NCBI GenBank assembly: GCA_015680685.1
Contig: MNCI01004872.1
Location: 639,707-703,706, forward strand
Reading direction: 5' to 3'
Source of the DNA: Gnetum montanum
Lineage: Eukaryota > Streptophyta > Gnetopsida > Gnetales > Gnetaceae
Length of the DNA: 64,000 nt
The position numbers and the translations under genes are program-made. Within the stretch, counting starts at the first letter, position 1. Each line of letters begins with the position of its first letter. Positions 43,701-49,690 of the stretch are shown in pieces. Below the pieces are notes generated by a model. That model made no database searches. It was not told the DNA's origin and saw only the letters and a program-made list of their open reading frames with translations.

Positions 43701-45338
43701 CTATTTTTCATTGATACTTCCTCATGGACCTCTCCATGACCATCCTAACCAACCCTATGATTCTCATTTCTTGGAGGCATCTCAAAAACTCTAGGTTTAA
43801 ATTGTTCTTGTTTCCTCTTTCCACATTTTTGATATACTTGCATGAGACCTCTACAAGGAAATGGAAGGATGAAATGTTAGACTCTCATAGTAGACACTAG
43901 GCTAAGACATCAACTTCACTCATACCATAGAACATAAGGTTTGCATCATATACAAATACAACAAACCAAAGCTCTGATACCAACATGTAGAACCCCTAAT
44001 ATTCATCCTCTAAAGATCAGTATAATTTTTTTAGAAGCCTCTAAAAACATAGGATTATACTTACATAAGCAACTATAAGGATGTGACCATATTGATTGGA
44101 TGATTACAAGGCCTATGTACCTCTATCTCTCCTTAGACTTAACAAGTTGTTGATAGGATAAGACTTGACACTTCTCATATCTATCTTTAGTAACACTATG
44201 ATATCTTAAAAACTAGCATCGTCAGGGGTGATTGCTAACACTTTGCATTACTCACGAAGCTAAAAAACATCAAACATTTGTGTGACTCACTTGTTTCAAG
44301 TTTTATTTCACAAGCAACACCAATGGGTATGGTTGGATGTACTCCTAGTCCTCCACTATTGCATATAATCTTGTATGGCAGAAATATAGTGGAGGACTAG
44401 GAGTACCTCCAACTACATCCATTGGTGTTGCTTGTAAAATATAGCAATCACCCTAGATATGCTAGTTTTTAAGGTATCATAGTGCTACTAAAGATGGATG
44501 ATATGCAATAGATGCATCAATCCTTATTGTTCACAATATAATCTATCACCATAAGAATGACTTACCTAAAAACCATGTCGATTATGAAATTGACTTTCAT
44601 GCTCTTTATTGTTCATAATATAATCAAGAAGGTAGCTAAGGGAAGCACATTATTGAATGGTACCTTTATTTTGATCTTACCAAATCATCTTTCCTTATTT
44701 GTCTGTATACTTATCCTAGTCTGCCATGTATTTTGGCTTGATTTTATTAAATCATTGACATTTGACAACAATCAAATGTGTACATTTTTCAAACTTGCTA
44801 CTGTGGCCTTGGGTGATCGCACTGAGGAAAGTTTCAAATTAACCAAATTGTGCATTTGTTCTATCGCAATAGATCCTTGTAGTCATTGTTTCGAGTTGCG
44901 ATAAATTTAGCTGTCGTATCTTGTTCTCTGCATTTTATTCTGCTATTAATGATTCTGGTTGTATGTTTATTTCTAAAAGTTTTAATGGTTGTATTTCAGG
45001 TGTATGAAACAATTGAGGTCATCATGGTTCATCCACATGAAAACATATTGATTAAATCTTCTGAAGCTACAGTTGCAGAAGTCCCCAGTCCGGAGGCATC
45101 CGAGAGCAGCTTTGAAAAACTAGGCTTTTCTAGTATCCGTTTGCCTGCTATTGACAGGAACTTGTTCCGGAAGCGTACTCAGGAGAAAATTGTCAAAAAT
45201 GAAAAGGATGAGAATAACACCAATTTCTTCTCTCGTTTAGTTGATGGAAAGAAATCATTATTTGGGAAAAAGGACCCAAAAGATCCTGCAGGGCAAGATA
45301 CATCGATGAAGTCTGATAACGAATGGACTTTTCTTTGA
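1466..45338 (+). CDS. RAB3GAP1: Rab3 GTPase-activating protein catalytic subunit homologue (3' ten exons)
   Basis: Joined exons: 1466(or 1513)-1706, 1783-1973, 12411-12776, 12891-12955, 13251-13299, 13698-13857, 14360-14444, 14528-14597, 26455-26601, 45000-45338. All internal junctions are GT-AG and keep frame. In animals this protein is the catalytic half of the Rab3GAP heterodimer, which acts on Rab3 and Rab18 at membranes; a similar trafficking role in plants is inferred. The match rests on family hallmarks in the right order: [28 protein letters not shown] plus LTEDLL, DMQAFKAANPGC with LEDFVRW, and [13 protein letters not shown]. The N-terminal half of the family is not in the window. 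The acidic Ser/Glu linker that animal proteins carry between the LLHQ and PITQ motifs is absent. Intron 2 is about 10.4 kb, intron 8 11.9 kb and intron 9 18.4 kb. The frame is intact throughout, so the gene looks functional. Confidence 0.88.
1783..1973 (+). CDS. Host gene exon b, Rab3GAP catalytic subunit
   Basis: Acceptor CGTATCAG|AT completes the split codon of the previous exon to give [11 protein letters not shown]. Donor is GGAAAG|GTAACA, phase 0. The encoded segment ends TFWLKVTGK, which continues directly into LRNHWNNG of the next exon 10.4 kb downstream. Confidence 0.8.
2046..2128 (+). repeat. Left copy of a diverged ~85 bp direct repeat flanking a LINE fragment
   Basis: Aligns with 2922-3005 at roughly three quarters identity by eye. 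Shared islands include GTGAT, TCNTAAAA and GAACTnTTATTT. The copy directly abuts the oligo-T of the LINE tail, as a target-site duplication would, but it is far longer than the usual 7-20 bp. Confidence 0.5.
2124..2882 (-). mobile_element. LINE 3' fragment encoding coiled coil plus J domain (L1-like family)
   Basis: Read on the - strand, from the 5' side: a Glu/Gln/Arg-rich coiled-coil segment (about 2700-2860, with [13 protein letters not shown]), then in the same frame a DnaJ-like J domain (2440-2655), a tail ending at a TAG at 2398-2400, about 260 bp of 3' UTR, and a terminal oligo-A seen as oligo-T at 2124-2138 on +. The coiled coil and J domain share one frame interrupted only by point stops, which supports their being one protein. 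The fragment is 5'-truncated, typical of LINE retrotransposition, and sits antisense in host intron b. Confidence 0.75.
2398..2655 (-). pseudogene. J-domain C-terminus of LINE ORF2 (fragment copy)
   Basis: Translation starts [17 protein letters not shown], followed by [21 protein letters not shown] and a CEHHQ segment, and ends with a Cys-containing tail KHL-stop. This has the J-domain order: a PY..LG-type start, helix II rich in basic residues, an intact HPD loop, then helix III and IV. In-frame stops interrupt it at the equivalent of LRRH and after EF. J domains stimulate Hsp70 ATPase; whether this one ever did is unknown. Confidence 0.75.
2922..3005 (+). repeat. Right copy of the diverged ~85 bp direct repeat
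   Basis: Partner of 2046-2128 on the other side of the LINE fragment, ending GGAACTTTTATTTT where the left copy ends GGGAACTGTTATTTC. It may be an exceptionally long target-site duplication or an older local duplication into which the LINE inserted. Confidence 0.5.
3480..5330 (-). mobile_element. RTE-type LINE relic (reverse transcriptase)
   Basis: The - strand shows a decayed RTE-clade reverse transcriptase in order: [15 protein letters not shown] (about 4530-4570), then [20 protein letters not shown], a catalytic-box position reading [32 protein letters not shown] and EMCVLRWM. These are classic plant RTE motifs. Stops and frameshifts are numerous, and the YADD-equivalent has lost its aspartates. 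The endonuclease end is missing where LINE A begins. The 3' end lies near 3500 with an ATGATG-rich tail, usual for RTE elements. Dead copy, antisense to the host gene. Confidence 0.8.
5701..5955 (-). pseudogene. LINE A J domain and conserved tail
   Basis: [20 protein letters not shown], then LHPDGKG with an intact HPD, then [12 protein letters not shown], ending TRHL-stop at 5701-5703. DASW before a basic helix, the HPD loop and the following FKxFQxA helix match the J-domain layout. The coiled coil ([15 protein letters not shown] and following) lies just upstream on the same strand. Frameshifts separate some segments. Confidence 0.75.
6480..7080 (-). pseudogene. LINE A post-zf-RVT conserved domain (LPITRGL domain)
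   Basis: This follows WHKRNNLIF in one uninterrupted frame (7167-6793), which shows it is fused to ORF2. Features: [13 protein letters not shown], then [20 protein letters not shown], then KILPITRGL. After a frameshift come [18 protein letters not shown] and [10 protein letters not shown]. Copies B, C and D keep the same landmarks. It resembles the DFSxxxIxxxLxLP signature of plant transposon-associated proteins, but I cannot assign a family with certainty. Confidence 0.7.
10400..11260 (-). pseudogene. LINE A ORF1, DUF4283-type with CCHC zinc knuckle
   Basis: The upstream part shows the DUF4283-like stretch ([24 protein letters not shown]) across frames. The C-terminal half (10918-10400, open for 172 codons) carries a zinc knuckle [14 protein letters not shown] (CX2CX4HX4C), then a basic, Pro/Ser-rich tail. 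This is the usual ORF1 of plant L1-type LINEs, an RNA-binding partner of ORF2. A stop at 10400 precedes the ORF2 ATG at 10195 by about 200 bp. Confidence 0.85.
11276..12410 (+). other. Host intron, no gene seen
   Basis: AT-rich sequence between the LINE A 5' end and the next host exon. I see no coding region or recognisable element. It ends with a good acceptor, TTGATGATTTCAG. Confidence 0.6.
12411..12776 (+). CDS. Host gene exon c, core Rab3GAP catalytic motifs
   Basis: Acceptor GATTTCAG|CTAAGA, donor ACCCAG|GTACAA, 122 codons, phase 0 at both ends. It encodes [20 protein letters not shown], then a 60-residue linker, then [16 protein letters not shown] and [10 protein letters not shown]. 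This exon is the strongest evidence for the gene's identity: animal RAB3GAP1 has PDLRCCLLHQKLQMLNCC and GEPLYIPVTQ at equivalent places. Confidence 0.92.
12891..12955 (+). CDS. Host gene exon d
   Basis: 65 bp, acceptor AACAACAG|GAGG, donor GGCAG|GTAACT. Encodes [21 protein letters not shown], matching the PMTEDLLEEQSEVLAKLG stretch of the family. It leaves two bases of a split codon. Confidence 0.9.
13251..13299 (+). CDS. Host gene exon e
   Basis: 49 bp, acceptor TTTCTCAG|TGAT, donor TTTAAG|GTAAAC. Encodes [17 protein letters not shown], the start of the family's SDMxxFKAANPGC motif. It is completed by the next exon. Confidence 0.9.
13319..13330 (+). repeat. Target-site duplication, left copy (12 bp)
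   Basis: ATGCTTTAATTT, repeated exactly at 13624-13635. The pair brackets a small LINE tail. Confidence 0.8.
13331..13623 (-). mobile_element. Severely 5'-truncated LINE tail with perfect target duplication
   Basis: A 293 bp insertion with oligo-T at its left edge followed by GAAAACAGTTCGGGTTATTG, the same end signature as the other LINE tails at 2.1, 5.3 and 35.8 kb, so it inserted in - orientation. A 12 bp duplication flanks it. Only 3' UTR survives. It contains a G-quadruplex motif on the - strand. It lies in the 398 bp intron between exons e and f and accounts for most of that intron. Confidence 0.8.
13483..13507 (-). repeat. G-quadruplex-forming run inside the LINE tail
   Basis: On the + strand C3-A-C6-A-C6-A-C7. 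The - strand therefore has four G-runs of 7, 6, 6 and 3 separated by single T, a strong quadruplex motif of the kind reported in LTR and LINE 3' UTRs. Confidence 0.85.
13624..13635 (+). repeat. Target-site duplication, right copy (12 bp)
   Basis: Exact match of ATGCTTTAATTT at 13319-13330. Confidence 0.8.
13698..13857 (+). CDS. Host gene exon f
   Basis: 160 bp, acceptor TATTTCTAG|GCTG, donor CTGAAG|GTATAT, leaving phase 1. Encodes [20 protein letters not shown], then a Ser/Asp-rich stretch, then [12 protein letters not shown]. FVRWxSPxD is diagnostic of the Rab3GAP catalytic family. Confidence 0.92.
14360..14444 (+). CDS. Host gene exon g
   Basis: 85 bp, acceptor AACTTCCAG|GAAA, donor GGCAGG|GTATGT. 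Encodes [19 protein letters not shown], then [10 protein letters not shown], matching the family's NMWVEAWETAKPIPARRQ segment. Confidence 0.92.
14528..14597 (+). CDS. Host gene exon h
   Basis: 70 bp, acceptor GTTCTTGCAG|TGAA, donor TCTATG|GTAAGA, phase 0. Encodes [21 protein letters not shown], equivalent to EAEKVLHYLAIQKPADLARHL of the animal protein. The next intron is 11.86 kb. Confidence 0.9.
14598..15400. other. Host intron, nothing recognised
   Basis: Non-coding sequence directly after exon h. No transposon protein, RNA gene or conserved motif was recognised. Confidence 0.5.
16108..16243 (+). repeat. Two tandem copies of a ~68 bp unit
   Basis: Copies at 16108-16177 and 16178-16243, each starting AATTAAA and containing TTTTCTTC, AACTTTGAGAAATATGAA. 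A third copy begins at 16244 and diverges after a few bases. Confidence 0.85.
16400..16546 (+). repeat. Three perfect tandem copies of a 49 bp unit
   Basis: The unit starts ATAACCCATACTCCC and ends TTTATGCAAGCAT, repeated three times without visible change, so the expansion is recent. A partial diverged copy of the unit's second half recurs at about 16660-16720. Confidence 0.95.
17038..17070 (-). promoter_or_regulatory. TATA box within an inverted repeat
   Basis: GTATAAATAGGGGT on the - strand faces AGTATAAATGAGAGGGGT on the + strand, so both arms contain TATAAAT. The layout matches an LTR promoter on the - strand. Function is inferred. Confidence 0.4.
17350..19780. other. Host intron, no gene seen
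   Basis: AT-rich non-coding sequence. A short (TG)n plus oligo-T run lies at about 17637-17660. I found no coding region or recognisable repeat. Confidence 0.5.
20060..20985 (+). pseudogene. LINE B ORF1 (DUF4283-type)
   Basis: Across frames: [27 protein letters not shown], then [20 protein letters not shown] and [15 protein letters not shown]. These match the DUF4283-like N-terminal domain of plant LINE ORF1. No intact zinc knuckle was found. Several stops and shifts. Confidence 0.75.
21024..23760 (+). pseudogene. LINE B ORF2 with deleted RT core
   Basis: Starts [11 protein letters not shown] (endonuclease). It then has [29 protein letters not shown] and [29 protein letters not shown] (22.73-22.80 kb). 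The block holding the catalytic box is missing. After the break: [32 protein letters not shown] (zinc-binding region), [12 protein letters not shown] and, in another frame, [18 protein letters not shown] then FPITRGL. The last motif shows copy B had the same post-zf-RVT domain as the other copies. Confidence 0.82.
23757..23760 (+). repeat. Putative 4 bp target duplication (left)
   Basis: ACGT before TGACATGTTC, repeated at 24463-24466 after ACCTCA. Short, so only supportive. Confidence 0.4.
23761..24462 (+). mobile_element. Probable solo LTR (702 bp)
   Basis: TG...CA termini (TGACATGTTC ... AACCTCA), a 4 bp flanking duplication ACGT, an enhancer-like cluster of GATGTCTTT/AAAGACATC repeats at 23.81-23.96 kb, a TATA box GCTATAAAAAGG at about 24022-24033 and an AATAAA at about 24326. 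That is the order U3, R, U5. No internal retroelement sequence follows, so it is best read as a solo LTR. It sits in the terminal part of LINE B. Confidence 0.6.
23814..23956 (+). repeat. Cluster of GATGTCTTT direct and inverted repeats
   Basis: Seven or so copies of GATGTCTTT, AAGACATCTT and close variants in 140 bp, spaced roughly 15-40 bp, upstream of the TATA box. Likely LTR enhancer repeats. Confidence 0.75.
24569..24597. repeat. T14-G-A14 hairpin
   Basis: A run of about 14 T, one G, then about 14 A: a perfect A/T stem with almost no loop. It could mark the meeting point of two oligo-A tails in opposite orientation. Confidence 0.8.
24993..25385 (+). pseudogene. J-domain fragment, sense orientation (likely distal part of LINE B)
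   Basis: [20 protein letters not shown], then [21 protein letters not shown] and, past stops, a segment equivalent to [19 protein letters not shown]. It shows the J-domain order, with the HPD loop changed to HHD. Its start, CPYxxxGIN, is the clearest of all copies. It lies 0.5 kb after the solo LTR and in the same orientation as LINE B; the coiled coil between them is missing. Confidence 0.7.
25382..25690 (-). pseudogene. J-domain fragment, antisense orientation
   Basis: On the - strand: LGINCESS and GELRRH (one frame), then [16 protein letters not shown], a break, and [20 protein letters not shown] followed by [12 protein letters not shown]-stop (TAG at 25382-25384). HPD is intact and the tail C-x-C-x2-LPxH is kept. 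It abuts the sense copy tail to tail. GC content is well above the flanking intron. An A-rich run at 25704-25725 belongs to neither fragment with certainty. Confidence 0.7.
25726..26454. other. Host intron, nothing recognised
   Basis: AT-rich non-coding sequence ahead of exon i, ending in TAAGTTTATTGCAG. Confidence 0.55.
26455..26601 (+). CDS. Host gene exon i
   Basis: 147 bp (49 codons), acceptor TTATTGCAG|ATAGG, donor TGCAAG|GTAACT, phase 0. Encodes [20 protein letters not shown], then [16 protein letters not shown] and [11 protein letters not shown]. It fits the helical region after the HYLAxQ segment in the family. It stands alone between introns of 11.9 and 18.4 kb. Confidence 0.85.
26602..26958. 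other. Host intron, nothing recognised
   Basis: AT-rich sequence between exon i and the 3' end of LINE C. Confidence 0.5.
27120..27369 (-). pseudogene. LINE C J domain and conserved tail
   Basis: [10 protein letters not shown], a degenerate stretch, then [16 protein letters not shown] with intact [28 protein letters not shown], and the tail [13 protein letters not shown]-stop (TAA 27120-27122). This is the clearest J-domain C-terminal half in the window. Confidence 0.78.
28528..28593 (+). repeat. 33 bp tandem duplication
   Basis: Two copies of a unit starting ACTGACAGCAGCTTCCTACC and ending AACCTCACA lie back to back. A small recent duplication inside LINE C. Confidence 0.85.
31750..33000 (-). 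pseudogene. LINE C ORF1 (DUF4283-type, degenerate zinc knuckle)
   Basis: Across frames: [26 protein letters not shown], then a knuckle-like [12 protein letters not shown] (the last three of C-C-H-C present, the first apparently lost), a basic stretch, and a Pro/Ser-rich tail. Matches the ORF1 of LINE A in order and spacing. Confidence 0.72.
33071..33595. other. Host intron, nothing recognised
   Basis: AT-rich sequence between LINE C and fragment D; no coding or repeat signal. Confidence 0.5.
33600..34255 (-). mobile_element. LINE fragment D: isolated copy of the LPxTRGLQD domain
   Basis: On the - strand: [37 protein letters not shown], then in another frame [18 protein letters not shown], then [39 protein letters not shown] and LILALW. 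It is the longest and best-kept version of the domain that follows zf-RVT in LINEs A, B and C. It is GC-rich against AT-rich flanks. No RT and no oligo-A are next to it. One undetermined base (n) lies at about 33752. Confidence 0.68.
35806..36345 (-). mobile_element. LINE 3' fragment with J domain nested in the chromovirus LTR
   Basis: Oligo-T at 35806-35816 then GAGAAACAATCGAGTAATG mark the 3' end of a - strand LINE. The 3' UTR matches LINE C (TTATCAATCCCCAG / TTACCAATCCCTAG). At the 5' end: [51 protein letters not shown] and HI-stop (TGA 36132-36134). It is cut just before the HPD loop, which here reads HLD. Confidence 0.78.
38231..38240 (-). promoter_or_regulatory. LTR TATA box
   Basis: CTTATAAATAGAGG on the - strand inside the 3' LTR, about 1 kb from its inner edge, a plausible U3/R boundary. 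Confidence 0.5.
39300..43780 (-). pseudogene. Chromovirus gag-pol polyprotein
   Basis: From ATG 43780 ([10 protein letters not shown]): gag (43528-43166; [32 protein letters not shown]), zinc knuckle [13 protein letters not shown] (42.77 kb), protease [14 protein letters not shown] (DCG for the usual DSG/DTG), RT (42227-41421; [33 protein letters not shown]), RNase H (41.2-40.85 kb; [13 protein letters not shown]), integrase (40.75-39.9 kb; [43 protein letters not shown]) and a tail [21 protein letters not shown] and integrase keep most key residues, but several frameshifts break the frame. No chromodomain was clearly seen in the decayed tail. Confidence 0.87.
43971..43982 (-). other. Primer binding site, initiator tRNA-Met type
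   Basis: TGGTATCAGAGC on the - strand, three bases inside the LTR end. It is the standard plant iMet PBS. Confidence 0.9.
43986..44385 (-). repeat. Truncated 5' LTR of the chromovirus
   Basis: Aligns with 34650-35060 over most of its length: TCACTTGTTTCAAGTTTTAT, AAGCAACACCAATG, TAGTCCTCCACTAT. It breaks off at about 44360 where an inverted piece begins, so about nine tenths of the LTR is missing. Confidence 0.78.
44300..44520. repeat. Inverted repeat: LTR piece fused head to head
   Basis: 44341-44359 (ACTCCTAGTCCTCCACTAT) is perfectly inverted at 44386-44404, and weaker pairing extends outward to about 80 bp. The right arm continues into an inverted version of more LTR sequence (GCTAGTTTTTAAGGTATCAT ...). 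It indicates a foldback rearrangement at the truncated LTR. Confidence 0.8.
45000..45338 (+). CDS. Host gene last exon j
   Basis: Acceptor GTTGTATTTCAG|GTGTATG, phase 0, stop TGA 45336-45338. Encodes [19 protein letters not shown], a Ser/Glu-rich linker, [20 protein letters not shown] and a Lys-rich tail ending DNEWTFL. Continuation from NLCK of exon i is phase-compatible, though an extra small exon in the 18.4 kb intron cannot be excluded. The C-terminus is plant-specific as far as I can tell. Confidence 0.82.
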   Translation: MYETIEVIMVHPHENILIKSSEATVAEVPSPEASESSFEKLGFSSIRLPAIDRNLFRKRTQEKIVKNEKDENNTNFFSRLVDGKKSLFGKKDPKDPAGQDTSMKSDNEWTFL

Positions 45339-45429
45339 ATGTTGTTTTCAAGGGAATTGTATATATGTTGGTTCAACTTTATTGCGGCAAGGTAGCTTCG
45401 ACATACAGTAACACATCAGGTGCCTAGAG

Positions 45430-45484
45430 AATAAACCATTCTGCAATACCAGAAAGGAAATAGTTTTGTAATTCTGTAAATAAA
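45430..45484 (+). terminator. Polyadenylation signals of the host gene
   Basis: AATAAA at 45430-45435 and again at 45479-45484, about 95 and 140 bp after the stop, in an AT-rich 3' UTR. Confidence 0.6.
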
Positions 45485-45559
45485 TATTGGATACAGTGTG
45501 TTGTTTACAATCTACTATTAATCAAAATATTAAATGGAACTACTATGATTGAAATATAA

Positions 45560-48500
45560 ATGGAATTACTTACTGGATGCAAATTTGACTTGAATAAAAG
45601 GTTCTTTTGAAGGTGTTACCCATTTGTTACTGATAAAGATTTGTAGCCATAGCGTTAAAAGGATTTACAATGTTAGCCATAGTTCGTTCGGTATCACACT
45701 TCATGTGGAATTGATCATGAAAACATTGAGAGAATTATTGACAGCCGAGTTCTCAGAACCCTGAACTTTTGAAGGGTTTTTACCTTCTGAAGGAAATGCA
45801 TTGAAAATGCAGCACTGAAATAAAATCGAGGGAAGACGGTGGTTTTTAATATGATGCAAAAAATGCCTCAGGTGGAACCAACAATTGATTGTCGGTTTCT
45901 AGTTTGAATCTTAAGACTGGCAGTTTTGTCTATTTCGGTGGATCCTGATCTTAAGAGTCTCTTTAGAGTAATCTAATTTCATAATTTTTTCTAAAACTGA
46001 AACTCCTCAATGAGTTGGTTTTGTAGATTATGATTTGATAAACCTAAGGATTAGATAACTTTCTATACTGGAGATAAATATGAACATTATGCTATATCAG
46101 AAAAAGCCTATTTACATGGATTATGAACATTATGCTATTCACATTATGGTGTGGGGTGTGAGTGGTCGCTAGAACTAACTCAGCAGTGCTTATTGAAATA
46201 TAGGGATACCTCAAGACATATAGACAAAGAGAACTTTATAACTAAGTATTGCTTATTAGAATTGAGCCCATAACAATCAAAAATTTTACCACTAAGTTAA
46301 CATCTCATTGTTAGAAGAGTCTTGAAGTAGTTGATTGTTGTGGAGCAAGGGACTTCACTAACCTAAAGGGTTAACAACCACAAGATGTTCATTGAATTGT
46401 CCTCATCAAGGTTTAGAAGCTACAACCCAAACATGGTTCCATACCTATGAGAAGGTTGAATCCATTGTCCTTAGTCATTCAAAAGATTTCAAGCATCCCT
46501 AATTTGAGATGGGCTTGATCCCATTAGACTTTGGGCTTCAACCAAATATCACATCTCTATTAGTTTTGCTACTTTTCTTTATATATAATTTACAATTGTA
46601 CAAGAAGGGAATATCGAAAACTCTAGAATAATAGTCAAGATGGGATCAATTGCTTGCTTCCATACAGCCACTTGGATCAAATGCTCATGGAGCTTTAGGT
46701 ACTCCAATGGCTTCTGGCTCTTATTTGTGTTTGAACAATGTCTCTAGTGAATTAAAAATTTTAATTTCATACTAGGACAATGTCTTGATATTTAGAAATT
46801 TCAAATGTCGTTGATTTTCTTACCTTTTATCAATTGAATACTTGACTATTATCAAATTGAGAGACCTTTCTAGATATAGAAAACCTTCATCTAGAGGCTT
46901 CAACATGCTTACATGGAAGATCAAATGAATAGAAGTCATGTTTAGAGCAATTTAAGGTATATAGAAAATAGGGTTGATGGTGAGGAGCTAGCCTCAACAA
47001 AACCCAAGTAGTCTAAACACATCCCACATAGAAAGACTTGATAGAATTCCTTTGGAATGAAAAGAAAAGGAAAATGAGAGAATTTTGTATTATTGTGGAA
47101 ACAATATAGAAAGAGTACAACTTGAAGCATTAGACTTTGAAGGATTGAAGATTTAAACACCAATTGCATTACTTAACTTTTCTACTTCTTTCTTCTTTCA
47201 ATGATCTTACTGTTATGTTAGGAATCTAAAATAAACATGAGACATCTTGCTTTAGGACCTTGATCCTTACATGTTGTTATTCTAAATAAAAGTTCAAATT
47301 TTGTCAATTGCATCTTGATTATGATCTACAATCTCTTGATAGCGAGTTGTGACCAATTGTGACTTGCAATTACCAGTTGTTTCCCTTCTACAACCAATTT
47401 ACAACTAGTAGTGTACCCATGGATAGAACCTTAAAATTGACAATTTATTAGTGCTACAACATTGTGATGTGCAATGCTCTTGTAATACTAGGTTGTGACT
47501 TGATAGTAATCAATGGTTGGCCTGATATATCATGGAAACAAAATCCAAATTAAGCTACTGTAAATCATAGCTTCATAGCACCTTATTGTGATTGGGTTGC
47601 AAATAGTAGTCGCATAACAATTGCTTGTCCAACCTAAAAACAATAAGAAATACAATTATAAATTGTGGTTAGGTTGCGACTCATAGCCTATCCATGCTTG
47701 CCCAACCATCATTTGACATTCAAAATGACTCAAAACAAGGATACATTAAATCTTTAAACCTTACTTTATCAAAAGACACAATGAATGAATATGAAGGCCT
47801 CATCCATACTCTTATCTTTGCTATTTAACACAAAATCAAAATCATAATAGTCCATGGTCACTCTTCACTAGTAATTAACCAAGTCAATACAAGTCAATAG
47901 TGACTATGATTGTAAGATTGAACATTTGATCCTCTATGTTGAATTAACTTGTAAGCTCATAGTCAAATTTGAGTTTTGCACAATAGTTCATATTCCTCAA
48001 TTTGAGAATATGCATGCAAACATTTTAGCAAACTTTGTTATCATATTCAATCTAGTTAACTTATTGAAATCTAAGTCATCCTAGTCATCACATAGTCATC
48101 CTATCATAGACAATGAATTACCCAGGTTCATTAATCAAATTTCTAAGCCTAAAGAAGATAATCAATTTGATATTTTTCACTATCTACGAATAGGTTGAAT
48201 TTCTTTGATATGCTAAATTATATGTATATCGTTTGTATAAATCTAATAGGAAGGTTTTCGTTATATTTGGATTGTATCATTAATTTTGGAATTTTTAAAA
48301 ATGTTTAATTTTTGATTTTTCTGTAATTACTTATATCTTAATATTATAAAGCACATTTGATAATTAAGTTTCTTTGAATAATGATTTCATATTTATTCTC
48401 AGTAAAAAAATCACAACATAACTGACCTTGAGATTTAGTTATTTAGTAAGATACATGATATTATAGTTATCTTTGTATAATATTCAATCATATTAAAAAA

Positions 48501-48590
48501 TAATTCATTTCATTTCAACATAAATATAGTACAAATATATCTTGATTTGTATATCACTTATAATTCCAAGAGAATTAATGTGAACTTGTA
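45560..48590. other. Intergenic, nothing recognised
   Basis: AT-rich DNA downstream of the host gene. No coding region or transposon signature was recognised. Confidence 0.5.
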
Positions 48591-49690
48591 GTTGTTACTA
48601 TGCATTTTGATGCATAGGCTATTTACTCTCATTCTCATTCTGTTGCAACATGTCCTTGATTGTTGTCTTTACTTTTGTATTCAATCTCACCTTTCTTTCA
48701 TCTTCTATTTTGTTGATTCATGTGTAAACAATAGAGCTAGGTCGCACTGTTCTAACCTCAATATCTTTTGGATTATATATCCATTCGCAATCTTGCTATT
48801 TTTCCTTTACTCTTGATTTTGGCATGAACCAGTCCACTATGATACTATTTTGTCTTCCTTGAAATCTATATTTCTAGCCCTACCTATCCATATAATGTCT
48901 TCTTCATTGCCATCTCTTGGCCTTACTACCATCATTATTCCATTCCTAATATCAAAAAATGGATTAAATGACCTCTTTGATTTTTTGTCAACGTACCTCC
49001 ACTTGATATCATCATTTTTACATCCTAGACCTTGAATAACTTGTTGAATAGTACTTAGCCATAAATTTTGTGTAATTGCATTCCTACATAATATTGTCTT
49101 ATGAAAAACCTACAAATTTTCTAAAACTTTTTTCCAATAATTAATTCTTTTGTATCATTCTATCTTATCAGTTTCCTAAAGGCCTTCCATCATCTCTTCC
49201 CATACCTTTATGTGGGATCCAATGCAATTTGTAATCATTGTGATGTATTTAGTTTGATCAAATTTTGTTTCTAGGATCATTAGTTTACCTATAGGAAGAT
49301 CCAAATGTCCATTGATAGCTTCCCATAGTTCAAATGGTTTAGAACAGTTTTTTTCCTTAATATTTCTTTTCCAAATTATTACAATAACATCCTTCTTTAG
49401 GTAAAATCTTATATAATGAATATGCTATATTCCACAGAATTTTTACTTGATTTGATATGTATCCTTTTAAGTATCCCTTAAAGTCATATTTCACATCAAT
49501 GTAATATAAGGTGCATTTTCTTTCATTGTCTATTTCTATAACATAATACATATTAATAAGTTCTAGTAATGAAATTATGTCCTTTTTTCTTATAGCCATT
49601 GATATTCTTTCGAAGCTTTCATCAATATCGTCATGCATATGGCCTACCAAAGGAAGATTAACTCTATAACTTTAAAAATTCTTATTGCTA
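48590..49690 (-). pseudogene. Relic of a plant transposon-associated protein (DUF7869-like)
   Basis: The - strand ORF 49650-49357 begins MVGHMHDDIDESFERISMAI and continues with FKGYLKGYI. Further on (49.3-48.8 kb) come GSHIKVWEEMMEGL, INYWKKVLEN, RSFNPFFDIRNGIMMVVRPR and IIWIGRARN. GHTHDDID followed later by a VVRPxD...WxxRA segment recalls the uncharacterised plant DUF7869-type proteins, often multi-copy and linked to repeats. The function is unknown. Stops are frequent. Confidence 0.55.

Larger units (their letters stand above)
34650..44385 (-). mobile_element. Decayed Ty3/gypsy chromovirus (Del/Tekay-like)
   Basis: On the - strand: truncated 5' LTR (44385-43986), PBS (43982-43971), gag-pol (43780-39300), 3' LTR (about 39277-34650). 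Domain order gag, protease, RT, RNase H, integrase with a YPFLF-type tail places it with Del/Tekay chromoviruses, whose LTRs can be several kb. Frameshifts and stops make it inactive. A LINE fragment is nested in the 3' LTR. Confidence 0.8.

Noticed and set aside
43971-43982. Part of a tRNA gene
   Set aside because: Only the PBS complementary to the tRNA 3' end is present, three bases from an LTR end; no cloverleaf around it.
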